A stretch of 64,000 nucleotides of DNA from Hetaerina americana (Eukaryota; Arthropoda; Insecta; Odonata; Calopterygidae): the NCBI GenBank assembly GCA_022747635.1, contig JAKTNV010000003.1:15184911-15248910 (forward strand). The letters are read 5' to 3'. The notes below the pieces were generated by a model. That model was not told the origin of the DNA. It did no database searches and saw only the letters and a list, made by a program, of their open reading frames with translations. Made by a program: the position numbers and the translations under genes. Positions 1 to 12,675 of this stretch are shown in pieces (the first letter of the stretch is position 1; each line of letters opens with the position of its first letter).

Positions 1-2077
1 AGGGATGAACTTTATAGGACCTATTTTCAGAGAATCACGGAGGAGGGAGTGAAACGGAAAGAGGGACTACAGAAGAAGACTCCGGCCTCTGAAAATCGGA
101 GGAAATATTAAAAAAGAAGACATACTATATGTAAACAAGATGAGGCTTGGAACAATTGAGCGAGAGCTGAGTCCAATGAATTTTAAGAACGATGAAAAAT
201 GATGAGGAAATTCCGGTAAAATTTGTAAAAATTCTCATACCAGACTACAATACATATGCAACTACAATAGTAAATCGCATTTTTTTTAGTTCCTAAACAC
301 CATTTTCATTCCTCTCTCTCTTACACACCATAGAAATTCAATATAAAGCATACTAGTTATTCTAAACTTCACTGCTTTCATATTGTTTAATAGCTCATAC
401 CCGGGCTTCGGAATATAGGAAATCTTCTTCCCAAAAAAATTTTAAATATAATTTTAAATCACGTCTAATCAGGAGGGCATTCACTAATTTTTCTTTCCTC
501 CGAATCATATGTTTAACATCGATGAATTACAACTTGAGGATGTCACTTACTTCGGGTTTCCACAAAAATAAAGTTTTCACGGGCTTTTTTCGCTGACAGG
601 AAATAACTGTCAAATCTGAGATGGTTGGAACACTGACTTCTCAAACCACCCTTGACTCAGAAGCCGGCTCAGAAAACAGAAAAATCCACTCTCGCTTCGG
701 CTTCTCCTTTCTGAGGTGAATAGCATCCTCGCACGACTCACATAAAAAAACAATTTCCCAATTTGTGACTTTCGAAGGTTAACTGATTAGATTATTTTAC
801 TGTAGCCATTTGTAAATTGTACCAAAAAACCATAATGCTTCGTAAAAGTTGACATGGGCCAGAAGTCATCGATTGATTGGGTCAAATTGAAGTCGTAACC
901 CCGTATAAACGGTACAAAGTAGTCCGTCGTAACCCTGGATAAAATGCTTTTTTTTATTCCTTTCGAGAAACCTTCGGCTAATCACGTGCCGGTCAACGAA
1001 ATCCCGCTTCCCTACGCCTGGAGATATTTTATACCTTTCGTGGAGGGCAATCCTTGTTTACGAGAGTTTCAGGTATTTCGTCCAGTTCCTTCCTTGCCTG
1101 ACGCTATGCGGAGAGCCCCTCGTCCCCCATCAACCGAACCGGATTACTCCCTCCCGAAGGTTAAAAGTAACTAACCAAGTAAATCTCTCCCTCACTCTCC
1201 CCTCCCGACTCTCGCCGTCTCAGCCTGATTCGGACGGAATGCCTGATGTCTTGCTGTATTGCGGCGGAGCGGGGCACACTGAGGGGGACGTAACGAGGGG
1301 GCAGGGGGGGGGGCGAGGGAAAATGAAGAATCACGCCTGGAGGGAGAAAGAAAGATCCAAAGGGATTGCGTGGGTGGGGAGCGATGCCCCAGCAGGAGGA
1401 ACGTCCAGGTGGACAAACGAGGACGGAAATTGCGGTTCGGGGGGGTGGTCACATTGGTGGGGGAATGAATGGATGGCTGGCGAACAGCACTATCGTCCTG
1501 CCGAAAGTATGATTACGCCCAGGGTCTCATGAAAGGACGATCGTGAGATGGTCGCCAATCGTTTTATCGAGCAGGGATGTGCGGAATTTCGTTATTTTTC
1601 AGACTTCAAAAGTTTTTTTTATTCCATTTAATTTTTCCAATCGAACCATCATCATTGGTAGCTACCAATCTGAAGATTGGTGTTCTGCGGATCCAAGCTT
1701 CTGCAGACCTGCAGGTCTCCTCTCGACCCCCGTGCCTATTTCCATTTATCCTCACCGATTCTTTCATGATCTGCAAGGCGTTCTTCATCAGCGGTATTAC
1801 CCTCGCGTATTTTCAATTGTTACTTCTTTCCTCATAATCCAAGAACTAATAAAACTCAGTATCAGCTTCCACTTAGAATTAAGCGTTTGCTTAGTATTCT
1901 TGATCCCACTTACTCTATGCCATTGTGTCTCTCCGATAGCGCATTTAGACATTCAAAATTATATACTCCTGTATTTTCTAAACCACGATAAAATACAATT
2001 TCAAGCAATGCATCGGTCGTCATGGCATTTAAGAAAAAAGAAAATATAAATCTATTTCCAAGAATTCGCGAAACGTA
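1..2077. other. Unique AT-rich DNA, no gene seen
   Basis: Both strands hold only short open frames with no recognisable domain. The 1190-1500 stretch is G-rich on the plus strand and gives low-complexity reading frames. I see no SINE, LINE or transposon signature until the mariner terminal repeat at 2078. Confidence 0.6.
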
Positions 2078-2830
2078 CGAGGGTCATCCGGAAAGTAGTA
2101 CCCGTTCGTGAAATAAAGACACTAAAGTAAATATTAACAAACATAAAAAATTTTATTTGAAAGAGGATACTTTAAACTACTTATCAACATAATCTCCAAG
2201 CAAATTAAGGCATTTGTCATAACGTGTGACAAGTTTCTGTATTCCTGCTGCATAGTCCTTCGCCGCCAGCTCATTGAGATACGCGAGGGACCCATCTTGC
2301 ACAAATTTTTGCATAATGCAGATGGTGTTTAACAATTTCATGAACAATTGTTCGAGAAACATTGGGAAAATGCTCACAGATGTCATCAATTGTGACGCGC
2401 CGATCGTTCCTCACGAATTCGTCAACTGAGCTCACCAGTTGGTCTGTAATGACAGACGGTCTCCCCGAACGCTCATCGTCGTGTGTGTTCCCCCTCCCCA
2501 TGTTGAAGTTGCGACACCACCGCCGAACAGACGACTCGTCCATTACATTGTCTCCATACACCTCCTTTAATTGGCGATGAATATCACATGGGCGAACGTT
2601 TCTTGCATTGAGGAATTTAATCACTGCCCTCACTTCACAACTGGCGGCGTTCTCAATTTTTTTAAACATTGTAAACAATCACAGAAACAACACAGGCAAT
2701 GCTAGCGTCACGCAACTTGGCTCAGAGAAGGCAGACAAGCCACTGAAGCTATCTGACCTCGTCCAGCGACTACTCGCGTCGTCAGCACTTCATGCGGCAC
2801 GAACGGGTACTACTTTCCGGATGACCCTCG
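2078..2830 (-). mobile_element. Internally deleted mariner element with intact terminal inverted repeats
   Basis: The ends are inverted repeats of about 30 bp (starting CGAGGGTCATCCGG on each strand), identical by eye. They are flanked by TA at 2076-2077 and 2831-2832, the target duplication of the Tc1/mariner superfamily. The element is about 753 bp, against roughly 1.3 kb for a complete mariner. Between the repeats lies a minus-strand transposase relic made of the N-terminal DNA-binding part fused to the extreme C-terminus. It could only be moved in trans by a related transposase. Confidence 0.9.
2177..2669 (-). pseudogene. Mariner transposase relic lacking its catalytic core
   Basis: The best ATG is at 2669. 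About the first 130 codons match the paired helix-turn-helix DNA-binding region of mariner transposases, including the linker motif ERSGRPSV and the segment HYAKICARWVP. Near 2282 the frame breaks. The last part, in another frame, is the family C-terminus (RYDKCLNLLGDYVDK, stop at 2177-2179). About 185 codons carrying the D,D34D catalytic triad are missing, so no active enzyme can be made. A truncated DNA-binding protein is conceivable if the frame is transcribed, but nothing in the sequence shows this. Assignment to mariner is secure from sequence, terminal repeats and TA duplication together. Confidence 0.88.
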
Positions 2831-3129
2831 TATTTTCGTCATACAAATTTTCGAATGTTTCTGATCGATTTTTCGTGGACTAAAAATATCGTTTTAATCG
2901 CTATAAACGGGTATATTGTATGGAAAAAGTGATGAATCATATATTGTATGATTTGAACCGTTAATAGAAAAAACAAACAGAAAGGCCTTCACAGCATGAA
3001 TTACGAACTTAAATCATGTTTACTTATACGATGCAGATTATAACCCAGTGATTATATTACTCTATAATCGGTTGTTTTACTTTATTAGTTTCTACCGGTT
3101 GAAGTAAATATGCCTAGACACATGTAAAA

Positions 3130-3665
3130 TGGTACAACGACAATCCCCTTGTTCCTCCTACCAAAACATAATGTAACATCCGACACTGCAACAAGCACCT
3201 CTTCAATTCAGCGCACTTCCTTACTCCGTTCATTAATTCCGTCCAACATCCCTATCCTATTCATACCCATTCCTCGCTTCCCTAACATTCTCCCCACTAT
3301 CAGAGTCTTCAACATCCCATTTTTCCACTTCAAATGCTCGGCAACCATCATCTTTCCTGCCTCTTTTTGATTTCTTCCAACAATCCCAGCTGCCTTCCCA
3401 ACCATGCCCAGTTCTTCCTCGTTTGTTTTACTTTCTGTCTAATCCAACTTGTCAATCTTCTTCACACACACATTTCAAAAGCCTCCAATCCACATCTATC
3501 ACCTGTTTCAAACACCACGTTTCCGAGCCGCACGAAATCACGCTCTATATCGAACTTTTTATGAGCTTTCTCACAACATACTCACCCAAAGTCCCTGCCA
3601 TCAAATCCCCGTCTGTAAAAGCTACTGTCTAATCCAATTCGTATTCTTACGTCCATGCTGCTTTG
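3130..3665 (-). mobile_element. Old RTE-clade LINE fragment (C-terminal ORF2 and 3' region)
   Basis: Read on the minus strand, this aligns with the end of the RTE ORF2 found intact at 46226-49198. Counterparts of the segments around RRLEAFEMWVWRR, KTNEEVLGMVG and GKRGKGRNRIGMLDG are recognisable but broken by stops and indels. No TA array flanks it. The divergence marks it as an old copy of the same or a sister family. Confidence 0.75.
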
Positions 3666-4459
3666 ATAATTATATGATAATTAGTAAATATTCAATATGT
3701 AAAATAAAATAACCATACAGTGTACACCAATACGTGAATAGAAAAGAATTAAATATTATAAAATATGGAATACTAGGCGTTTCAGCTGGTCAGATAACAT
3801 AATCCTCAACTAGGAAAATAGACCTGGGTGATCGGGAGATCAAGCAAATTTGCGGGTCAGCTGATAATATCAATTACCGATCTTTCCGACCGACAAGGCT
3901 GTTGATGGCCACGGAACGGTAAACGAGAGGTTCGCGGGAAATAATGAATAACACCATTTCGTACGTCAGCCCCTCTTGTTGTAATATTTTTTAAAAACTG
4001 CCAGCCTTAAATTATTACCTCAGACAAAAATTAATAGGGAAATAATTAAGCTCTGTCGTGTCTTCTCCCCTAAGTTAGCCATTAAGCATAATGTCACGCT
4101 AAGATTTCGGAGCGACAATAGATACGCTATCCTGTCTTCAGGGTTGATCTACGATCGAGTGAGAGCGATTTCGGCCCTTCGTAACCACTGGAAAAGAAGA
4201 TGCCAGACTCTACGGGAACAAAATTTCAGTGAAAAAACACGCAGGTTATTATTTTGAAGCAACAAATTCAAGAAAACAACATTTTTTCTGCAAATTAATG
4301 TTCTCAAGAAACAGACTTCATAGTAGGATACGGCGTGGAGAAGCTTCGAGGGGGCGACAGCGTTTTTAATCATCGCGAGAGTTTCGCAATAGCACGCGAC
4401 AGTCTCGTTCCCCGTGTATATTTGTCTGTCCTCATACACGTACAAAGGGAAGACATTTT

Positions 4460-4595
<136 letters not shown>

Positions 4596-4710
4596 CGGAG
4601 ATAAGGAGGGACTTTGTGGCTGAGTAGCATGTTGAGTTGAGTTCGGCTAGGAAAGGCGAGAATTATTTGGTTGTTGCATCCATCCAAAGCCCACCTTAAC
4701 CGGTAGATTA
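4596..4710 (+). mobile_element. Short 5'-truncated RTE LINE 3' tail inside a microsatellite
   Basis: The last ~115 bp of the RTE family are recognisable, ending with the conserved terminal segment around CCTTAACCGGTAGATTA (4693-4710). The 5' junction is flush with the (CA)n(TA)n array. The body differs noticeably from the full copy at 46121-49493, so it belongs to an older subfamily or has decayed. Confidence 0.7.
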
Positions 4711-4764
4711 TCCATTAATAAATATATATGTAAACTCCCATCACATTTCAGTGTAGTCTACGTT

Positions 4765-4832
4765 TCCTCCATAGCTCGGTTAGAGCATCGGCCCGGCAAG
4801 GCAAGAAGATGTGGTTCGAGTCTCGGTCAAGG
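4765..4832 (+). repeat. tRNA-like sequence, probable SINE head
   Basis: The segment has a good D-arm (GCTC/GAGC around GGTTA, 4774-4786), which overlaps a pol III A box. A B-box-like GGTTCGAGTCT lies at about 4813-4823. The acceptor and T stems do not pair well, so a functional tRNA is unlikely. It is better read as the 5' head of a tRNA-derived SINE or a decayed tRNA. Confidence 0.5.
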
Positions 4833-5033
4833 AAATGTTTTACACTTGTGTTCTACTCGATTCCACTTACCCCACCATTCCTGTGGTCGTATTTTTTGCG
4901 TGTTCCTATGCCTTTTCCTTATATCTGTATCCATGCGAATGAACATACGTACATTTACATGCATCCACACAAACACACATAAATGTATGTGTGTGCGTCT
5001 TTCTGGGTGTAGTGTGTTTCCTATATATATATA

Positions 5034-5279
5034 ACCATAAACACAGCAATCAACCCGAAGGTCGGTTTGGTAGGTGATGGTAGAGTTCACCCAGTATTAA
5101 GCCCGACGGCGTTTGAAATTCACACATCAGGGTAGGGGGGCCAATTCCTTTCCCTGTGCCGATTATGGTTTCCCAGGAAGACCTGGTACCCGAAAAATCA
5201 CATAGCTTAGGTGGAGCTGCAGGTGCCTAACCCAGGGGTCAGTGGTCCAACGCTCTACCCACTGGACTACCGCGACCCA
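5034..5279 (-). mobile_element. tRNA-derived SINE flanked by TA repeats
   Basis: On the minus strand the element opens with a tRNA-like head: an A-box region TAGTCCAGTGGGTAGAGCG near 5268-5250, then a degenerate B box GGGTTAGGCACC. A unique body of about 180 bp follows. The 3' end, near 5040, abuts a short (TA)n run, and a TA-rich run also borders the 5' end (5279-5320). I do not recognise the body as a named SINE family. Confidence 0.55.
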
Positions 5280-5370
5280 CTATATACACAATATATATAT
5301 ATGTATATATATATATATTTATTTATTTATTTCTATCTGCGTGTGTGTGTGAGAGAGAGAGTGTGTGTTA
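5280..5370. repeat. TA / TTTA / GT / GA simple repeats
   Basis: A mixed low-complexity stretch: (TA)n, then (ATTT)n, then (GT)n and (GA)n. It borders the 5' end of the minus-strand SINE. Confidence 0.85.
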
Positions 5371-7959
<2,589 letters not shown>

Positions 7960-8971
7960 TACAAAAAATGCATTCGCTTTCCAAAATTGTTTTTACCTAC
8001 AGACAAAAGGCACAGCGATGGGAACGAGGATGGCACCATCATACCCAATCTCTTCATGGGCCATCTCGAAGAGACTTTCCTGTCACAGCAACCCTTTCAA
8101 CCTCTTTTCTGGGTCCGCTACATAGACGATATTTTTATTCTCTGGACACATGGCTCTGATTCTCTCAACAATTTCTTATCCGCCTTAAATTCATCTTTCA
8201 CTGTTAAATTCACCTCTTCCATTTCAGACTCCACCATCACCTTTTTTGACACAGACATCTCACTTCAAAACAACAAATTCAACCCTTCAGTACACATAAA
8301 AGCCAGTAACCATCAGCAATACCTACACCACACTAGCTGTCATTGTCAACACACAAAACGCTCGATTCCTAACTCTCTCTCTATCCGCGGACACCGAATT
8401 TGCAACACCACAGCCACTCTCAACAAATACCTTGACAATCTACATCTTGCACTCCTCAAACGCGGTTACCCAGAAAAGTTACTACAAAATAAAATCCACC
8501 GCTCAACCCGACCACACACACCACATAAAACAAGCCCACATCTGACGCAGGCCTCAAGCTTTGCACCACCTATTTCCCCGGATCACACAGACTGAAAACC
8601 CTCCTTAAAGAACTGTTTCCAATTTTACATGACAATGACGCGACCTCATTCTTACTACCCCATTGCCCATCAATCGCATACAGACGACCCGCCAATCTCA
8701 AAAACCTTCTAAGATCCACCAACCCCTACATATTTGCTTTCCGTTCTTTCAAGATTCCCACCCTTAACCGCCACCTTTAATTTCCCTCCCAGCATTCCCT
8801 CCACACCTCCCCTCCCCGCCCATACCTCTTTCCCCTCTCCACAGCAACAGCATATTTTCAATCTCTCTTGAAGAAGGCTTCTGAGAGGGCCGAAAACTCG
8901 AACAATTTACCGAGTGAGTGTCCTTTTAAATGTTGCTATTCTATTCTATTTGTGTTATATTGTGTCAGCCC
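7960..8971 (+). mobile_element. Penelope-like retroelement, 5'-truncated and lacking its endonuclease domain
   Basis: The fragment starts at a (TA)n array, carries the C-terminal half of a Penelope-type reverse transcriptase, and ends at a second (TA)n array. Compared with the copy at 41587-42808, it has lost the zinc-knuckle and GIY-YIG region. It jumps from LLRSTNPYI (about 8710-8735) straight to AFRSFKIPTLNRHL (about 8737-8778). The short 3' region, with a conserved TGAAGAAGGC...GCCGAAA segment, is retained. Confidence 0.85.
7987..8595 (+). pseudogene. Penelope-type reverse transcriptase fragment
   Basis: In a complete element this protein copies element RNA into DNA. The segment GTAMGTRMAPSY (in a neighbouring frame near 8010-8045) and NLFMGHLEETF match the primer-grip/motif B region. 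WVRYIDDIFILW at about 8108-8143 is the catalytic YIDD box. ITFFDTDI and the cysteine/histidine-containing segment HHTSCHCQHTKRS follow, as in Penelope enzymes. A frame change near 8010-8050, the missing N-terminal half and the stop at 8593-8595 make it non-functional. Assignment to Penelope rather than to a LINE rests on YIDD, the downstream order of motifs, and the GIY-YIG domain in the sister copy. Confidence 0.88.
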
Positions 8972-9050
<79 letters not shown>

Positions 9051-9060
9051 CATATATATA
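8972..9060. repeat. (TA)n array at the Penelope 3' end
   Basis: About 75 bp of uninterrupted (TA)n followed by a degenerate TA-rich stretch. It starts at the 3' end of the Penelope copy, immediately after TCAGCCCAT. Confidence 0.95.
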
Positions 9061-9257
9061 TCCAGGGCTTTTACAAGCGTGTGCGAATCTTGAATTTTCA
9101 TCAAGTATTCCCGAAGTCGCATTAACAGCTGCATCGATAACCGGAATCTGACTAAACCAGTGGCTACAAGGGTTCGGCATGTTCACCCCCCACAATTAAC
9201 ACAGACTCAATTGTCGTGTTCACTTATTTAAATTAACTGAATGATCGCTTCGCTATG

Positions 9258-9315
9258 AAGGGTTGATTGGAAAAAGGGAACTTATGGTCTCAATTTCGCC
9301 CGAAGGAAGACGTTT
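9258..9315 (+). repeat. Possible 3' tail of the tRNA-derived SINE family
   Basis: The order of segments GGGTTGATTGGAAAAAGGGA, GGTCTCAATTTCGCCCGA and CGTTTATC resembles the 3' part of the SINE at 20482-20694 (GGTGGAAGAAGGGAC, AGTCTCAACCTCGCCCAA, CGATAAAT). No tRNA-like head is seen, so this is a short, uncertain relic. Confidence 0.45.
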
Positions 9316-10335
9316 ATCTATCTTCTAATTCCACACTAACTTATGTCAACTGTGAATTATATACCGGCACTGAAACAAAGATGACCCATGTACGAAGACT
9401 GTGCGTATCTCTATTCACTAATAAAACTACGAAAAATAATAATGAAAAGCGAAACTAAAATTCAGGTCATTCTTCGTAATGTATGCACCACCATCATCAG
9501 GGTGTAAGGTATTCTCCGCAGAGAACAGAGATCGCTGGGTGGATATGGCACACTAGCCTCTACGCATAAACAATAGATCTAAAAAAAACAACCCACTTAT
9601 AGGACAAAAATGTTATGGTTTCAAAATAGCCAAGTTCTAAGCGGAGTGTGATCTGAATTGTAATTGTGGCCATGTCTGTGTACTTCCTCCTGCTTCCAAC
9701 CATGAATCGAAGAGTATGTCTATAGTTAACTATCAAAATGTACAAACACAAACCAAGCTTCAAGCGCTGATTTGCATCAGCGTATTCTATACAGAGTTCA
9801 ATCCCAGACAAGGTATTTGGTGTTACACAACGATAATTCCTGTTTTGGAATTATTCCTGCTTGGAACTGCTACTGTAGGACAGAGGATATTTGTAGGTAA
9901 TCAGTATTATTCTTATTTTGAATTAATGCCATGTTTTTTTATCAGCACCGAGAAGAAATGTTTTCATGAATATAATGAGATATCGTATCCTCGCACAAAC
10001 GGCAAATAACGAATTCTCAGGATCCCAACCCGTCTCCCCTTCTCCGTCTCTTGACATTCGTTTTTTTCCCAAGGCGCACAAACCAATCCGACTCTGACCC
10101 CAGTCGTCTCCCCCTCTCTGACCCCCGAATTCCGTCCATCCACTTCGAATTTTCCCCTCGCAAGCAAACACGCAGTGCTCCCGGACTAGGGATAACAGAG
10201 AAACAAAACTTCTGACCCCGCTTACCTAGGCATGCCATTTCCATAACTCACCATCTCCCTTGCACGTGGTTCATAGCTCGCTCCTTGCACGGCATACGCA
10301 CACACAGCACAGAACGCGGGTCACCTGTCATTAAA
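9316..10335. other. Unique DNA, no gene seen
   Basis: AT-rich to 9990, becoming CT-rich on the plus strand after 10020. No motif or repeat family is recognised. Confidence 0.5.
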
Positions 10336-10720
10336 GGAAGTGGCGGCGATGGAGGGGAACGGAAGGGAGGGTAGCGTGCGTGGGCGGTAGTAAAAGGGGG
10401 AGGAGGAGGGCAAGGCGATTGCGGGGAGGGTGGCGGGTAAAGGTGGAGGAACGGGAGGGAGATTGGAAGGGGAGAGTGACGGAGGACGTGGGAGGAATAC
10501 GAGAAGCGGGGAAGGAGCCGCTGCGAATCTCGCGGAGAATACGGAACAACCAACCGGGGGGCGGGGAGGAGAGGAGCGGGCGGGGGAAGGGAGGAACGGA
10601 GAACATGGGTGAATGAAAGAAGTAATGAAACGAAATTGGCAAAAGAGAAACGAAAGAAGAAGAGGGCGAATGGAAGGAAGACGGAGAAACATCGTCACGG
10701 AGAGAGGGAGAGCGTGGCGT
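10336..10720. repeat. Polypurine (GA-rich) tract
   Basis: The plus strand is almost all G and A for about 380 bp (GGGAGG-type motifs without a fixed period). All long frames here are Gly/Arg/Glu- or Pro/Ser/Leu-rich composition artefacts. Confidence 0.75.
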
Positions 10721-10831
10721 CTCGGGGGTGACACGGTCAGCGACACACGATCGCCTTAATGTTTTCTCCACAGCGTCGTCTTAACATCCGATGGGAATCT
10801 TCGGTGTGAAACCGAAACCAATATATCAATA

Positions 10832-10856
10832 TATCTTTATATATATATATATATTA
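10832..10856. repeat. Short (TA)n array
   Basis: A TA run immediately 5' of the truncated RTE copy. The junction overlaps ATTAG, so the exact boundary is ambiguous by a few bases. Confidence 0.85.
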
Positions 10857-12166
10857 GTTTGATATCCCACGCAGCTAAGGTTGTTCTCAGGATCATAAAC
10901 AAAAGGATAGAGAGTAGGGCAAATGATTACTTAGGGGATGATCAGTTTGGGTTTAGGAAGGGGAGAGGTACGCGTGATGCCATTGCAGTAATGAGATTAT
11001 TAATCGAGAGGAATATAGAACACAACCAGGAGGTATTTGCCTGTTTCGTAGATTTCGAAAAAGCGTTTGATAGAGTAAATTGGGAAAAACTAATGAGTAT
11101 ATTGCAGAAAATAGGAATAGATTGGAGGGAAAGGAGGCTAATCCGCAATCTGTACATGTCTCAGACTGCCCAGGTGAGGGTGGGAAACGGGGAGTCAGGA
11201 TGGGCAGTGTTAGGAAGGGGTGTAAGGCAGGGTTGCCCATTATCACCGTTGCTGTTCAACCTGTACGCAGAAGAAATGATCAAAGAGGCATGGGAAGAAC
11301 TCGAGGTAGGAATGAAAGTGGGCGGGGAAGTCGTAAAATCAGTTAGGTTTGCTGATGACCAAGCTTTAGTTTGTCAGTCAGCCAAGGGGCTACAAGCATT
11401 GCTTAGTGAATTGGAAATTCAGTGCGACAGGTATGGGATGAGAATCAATATTAATAAAACAAAGGTTATGCGATTTTCTAGAAAGAAAAAGGCCAAGCTT
11501 AACATTAAAATAGGAGGGCAAAAGCTAGAGCAGGTAGAACAGTTTACGTATCTCGGTAGTGTTTTGGACCAACACGGTCAAAGTAGTAGGGACGTAAGGA
11601 GAAGAATTGCGCTAGGCAAAGAGGCTTTCACAAGGAGGAGGGAGTTGATGACAGGGACTTTGAGTAAGGATGTTAAGAAAAGACTCGTAAAAACTTTGAT
11701 ATGGAGCGTAGCTATGTACGGAGCGGAAACGTGGTCATTGAAGCAGGAGGATAGACGTAGATTGGAGGCTTTTGAAATGTGGGTGTGGAGAAGAATGGAG
11801 AAGGTGAAATGGACAGAGAAGAAAACAAATGAGGAAGTACTTGGTATGGTGGGCGAAGAGAGGGGTTTGTTGGGAGCAATCCTATGGAGGCAGGAAAAGT
11901 GGATGAAGGGGGTGTTGACCGGCAGTGGGATGTTGAAGACTGTGATAGAGGGTAGAATGTTGGGCAAAAGAGGAAAGGGAAGGAACAGGATAGGGATGTT
12001 GGACGGGATGAAGGGAGGAAGGAAGTACTCAGAGATGAAGAGGGACCTGATATAGAGTAGGATTATTGATTTTGTGTTTTGTTAGGAGTAATAAAATATT
12101 TGTTTGGTAGTTGTGTCAGTCCAAAAACCTACCTTAACCGGTAGATTACTTAAAAAAAAAAAAAAA
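10853..12166 (+). mobile_element. 5'-truncated young RTE-clade LINE copy
   Basis: About 1.3 kb from mid-reverse-transcriptase to the 3' end. By eye it is identical at the protein level, and in the inspected DNA, to the complete element on the opposite strand at 46121-49493; even antisense frames are the same. It includes the same 3' untranslated region (AGTAATAAAATA near 12090) and the terminal CTACC...GGTAG stem. It ends in a run of 15 A followed by (TA)n, and it begins directly after (TA)n. The identity indicates recent retrotransposition. Confidence 0.93.
10859..12055 (+). CDS. RTE ORF2, C-terminal 398 codons (truncated copy)
   Basis: The frame is open from the truncation point to TAG at 12053-12055 and has no native start (it begins in the ISLISHAAK region). 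It covers the reverse transcriptase from before the DQFGFRKGRGTRD segment, through motif A (VDFEKAFDRV) and RQGCPLSPLLFNLYAE, to the catalytic FADDQAL box at about 11350-11370. The RTE-typical C-terminal domain follows (GAETWSLKQEDRRRLEAFEMW; GKRGKGRNRIGMLDGMKGG). The endonuclease is absent, so the protein could not mobilise the element on its own. No frameshift or stop is present, consistent with a recent insertion. Confidence 0.9.
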   Translation: MISHAAKVVLRIINKRIESRANDYLGDDQFGFRKGRGTRDAIAVMRLLIERNIEHNQEVFACFVDFEKAFDRVNWEKLMSILQKIGIDWRERRLIRNLYMSQTAQVRVGNGESGWAVLGRGVRQGCPLSPLLFNLYAEEMIKEAWEELEVGMKVGGEVVKSVRFADDQALVCQSAKGLQALLSELEIQCDRYGMRININKTKVMRFSRKKKAKLNIKIGGQKLEQVEQFTYLGSVLDQHGQSSRDVRRRIALGKEAFTRRRELMTGTLSKDVKKRLVKTLIWSVAMYGAETWSLKQEDRRRLEAFEMWVWRRMEKVKWTEKKTNEEVLGMVGEERGLLGAILWRQEKWMKGVLTGSGMLKTVIEGRMLGKRGKGRNRIGMLDGMKGGRKYSEMKRDLI

Positions 12167-12179
12167 TATATATATATAC

Positions 12180-12210
<31 letters not shown>

Positions 12211-12218
12211 ATATTTAT
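12167..12218. repeat. (TA)n array between RTE and Penelope fragments
   Basis: TA-rich repeat that begins at the RTE A-tail and ends at the first Penelope-derived base. It thus borders two different retroelements. Confidence 0.9.
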
Positions 12219-12615
12219 TATTCGAATAAAAAATCACCGCTGCACCTGTAATTCTGCTCACTCTCTTCTCTTTCTATCCCTTCACACGCATATTCCCACA
12301 ACCTTTCCTCCGACCAATGTTTCTCTCTAATCACCCTAGAATCCCTATCAGATTTAGTTACCAATATAGAGGTGGGAACTCGCGAATCCGCATATATACC
12401 AGCTTTCCGATCTTTCAAAATTCCCACCCTTAACCGCCATGTTTAATTCCCTTCGAAGCATACCCTGCACCTCCTCCCTCGGGCTCCATGTTCCTTGTCC
12501 GAGAACTTCCAGTCTGACTTGATGAAGGCCTCAGAGAAGGCCGTAATTTCACTTTCTAAAATGTGGGTGCCCTTTTACGCGTTATCTATTTTATTTTTGT
12601 ATTTTATTGAGCCGT
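12219..12615 (+). mobile_element. Penelope-like 3' fragment
   Basis: It aligns with the minus-strand copy at 41587-42808 from just downstream of the GIY-YIG motif to the 3' end. Shared landmarks are the TCTGCTCACTCTCTTCTCTT segment, AGCTTTCCGATC with TTCAAAATTCCCACCCTTA, and the TGATGAAGGCCTCAGAGAAG segment near 12521. The frame is interrupted. The 5' junction abuts (TA)n. Confidence 0.8.
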
Positions 12616-12662
12616 CCTAATGTTATATTGCTCTCGTGAGTGCTTCTTCATCATCGATGTTT

Positions 12663-12675
12663 GTATGTATATATA
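12663..12675. repeat. TA-rich run at the 3' end of an inverted RTE copy
   Basis: A short TATGTATATATAT run directly flanks the A-tail (T-run on this strand) of the minus-strand RTE copy. Confidence 0.7.

Noticed and set aside
4765..4832. Functional tRNA gene
   Set aside because: The D-arm and boxes are good, but acceptor and T stems do not pair; more consistent with a SINE head.
11578..11967. 129-codon antisense frame, repeated identically at 46314-46703
   Set aside because: It is the shadow of RTE ORF2 on the opposite strand; its repetition simply reflects the duplicated element.
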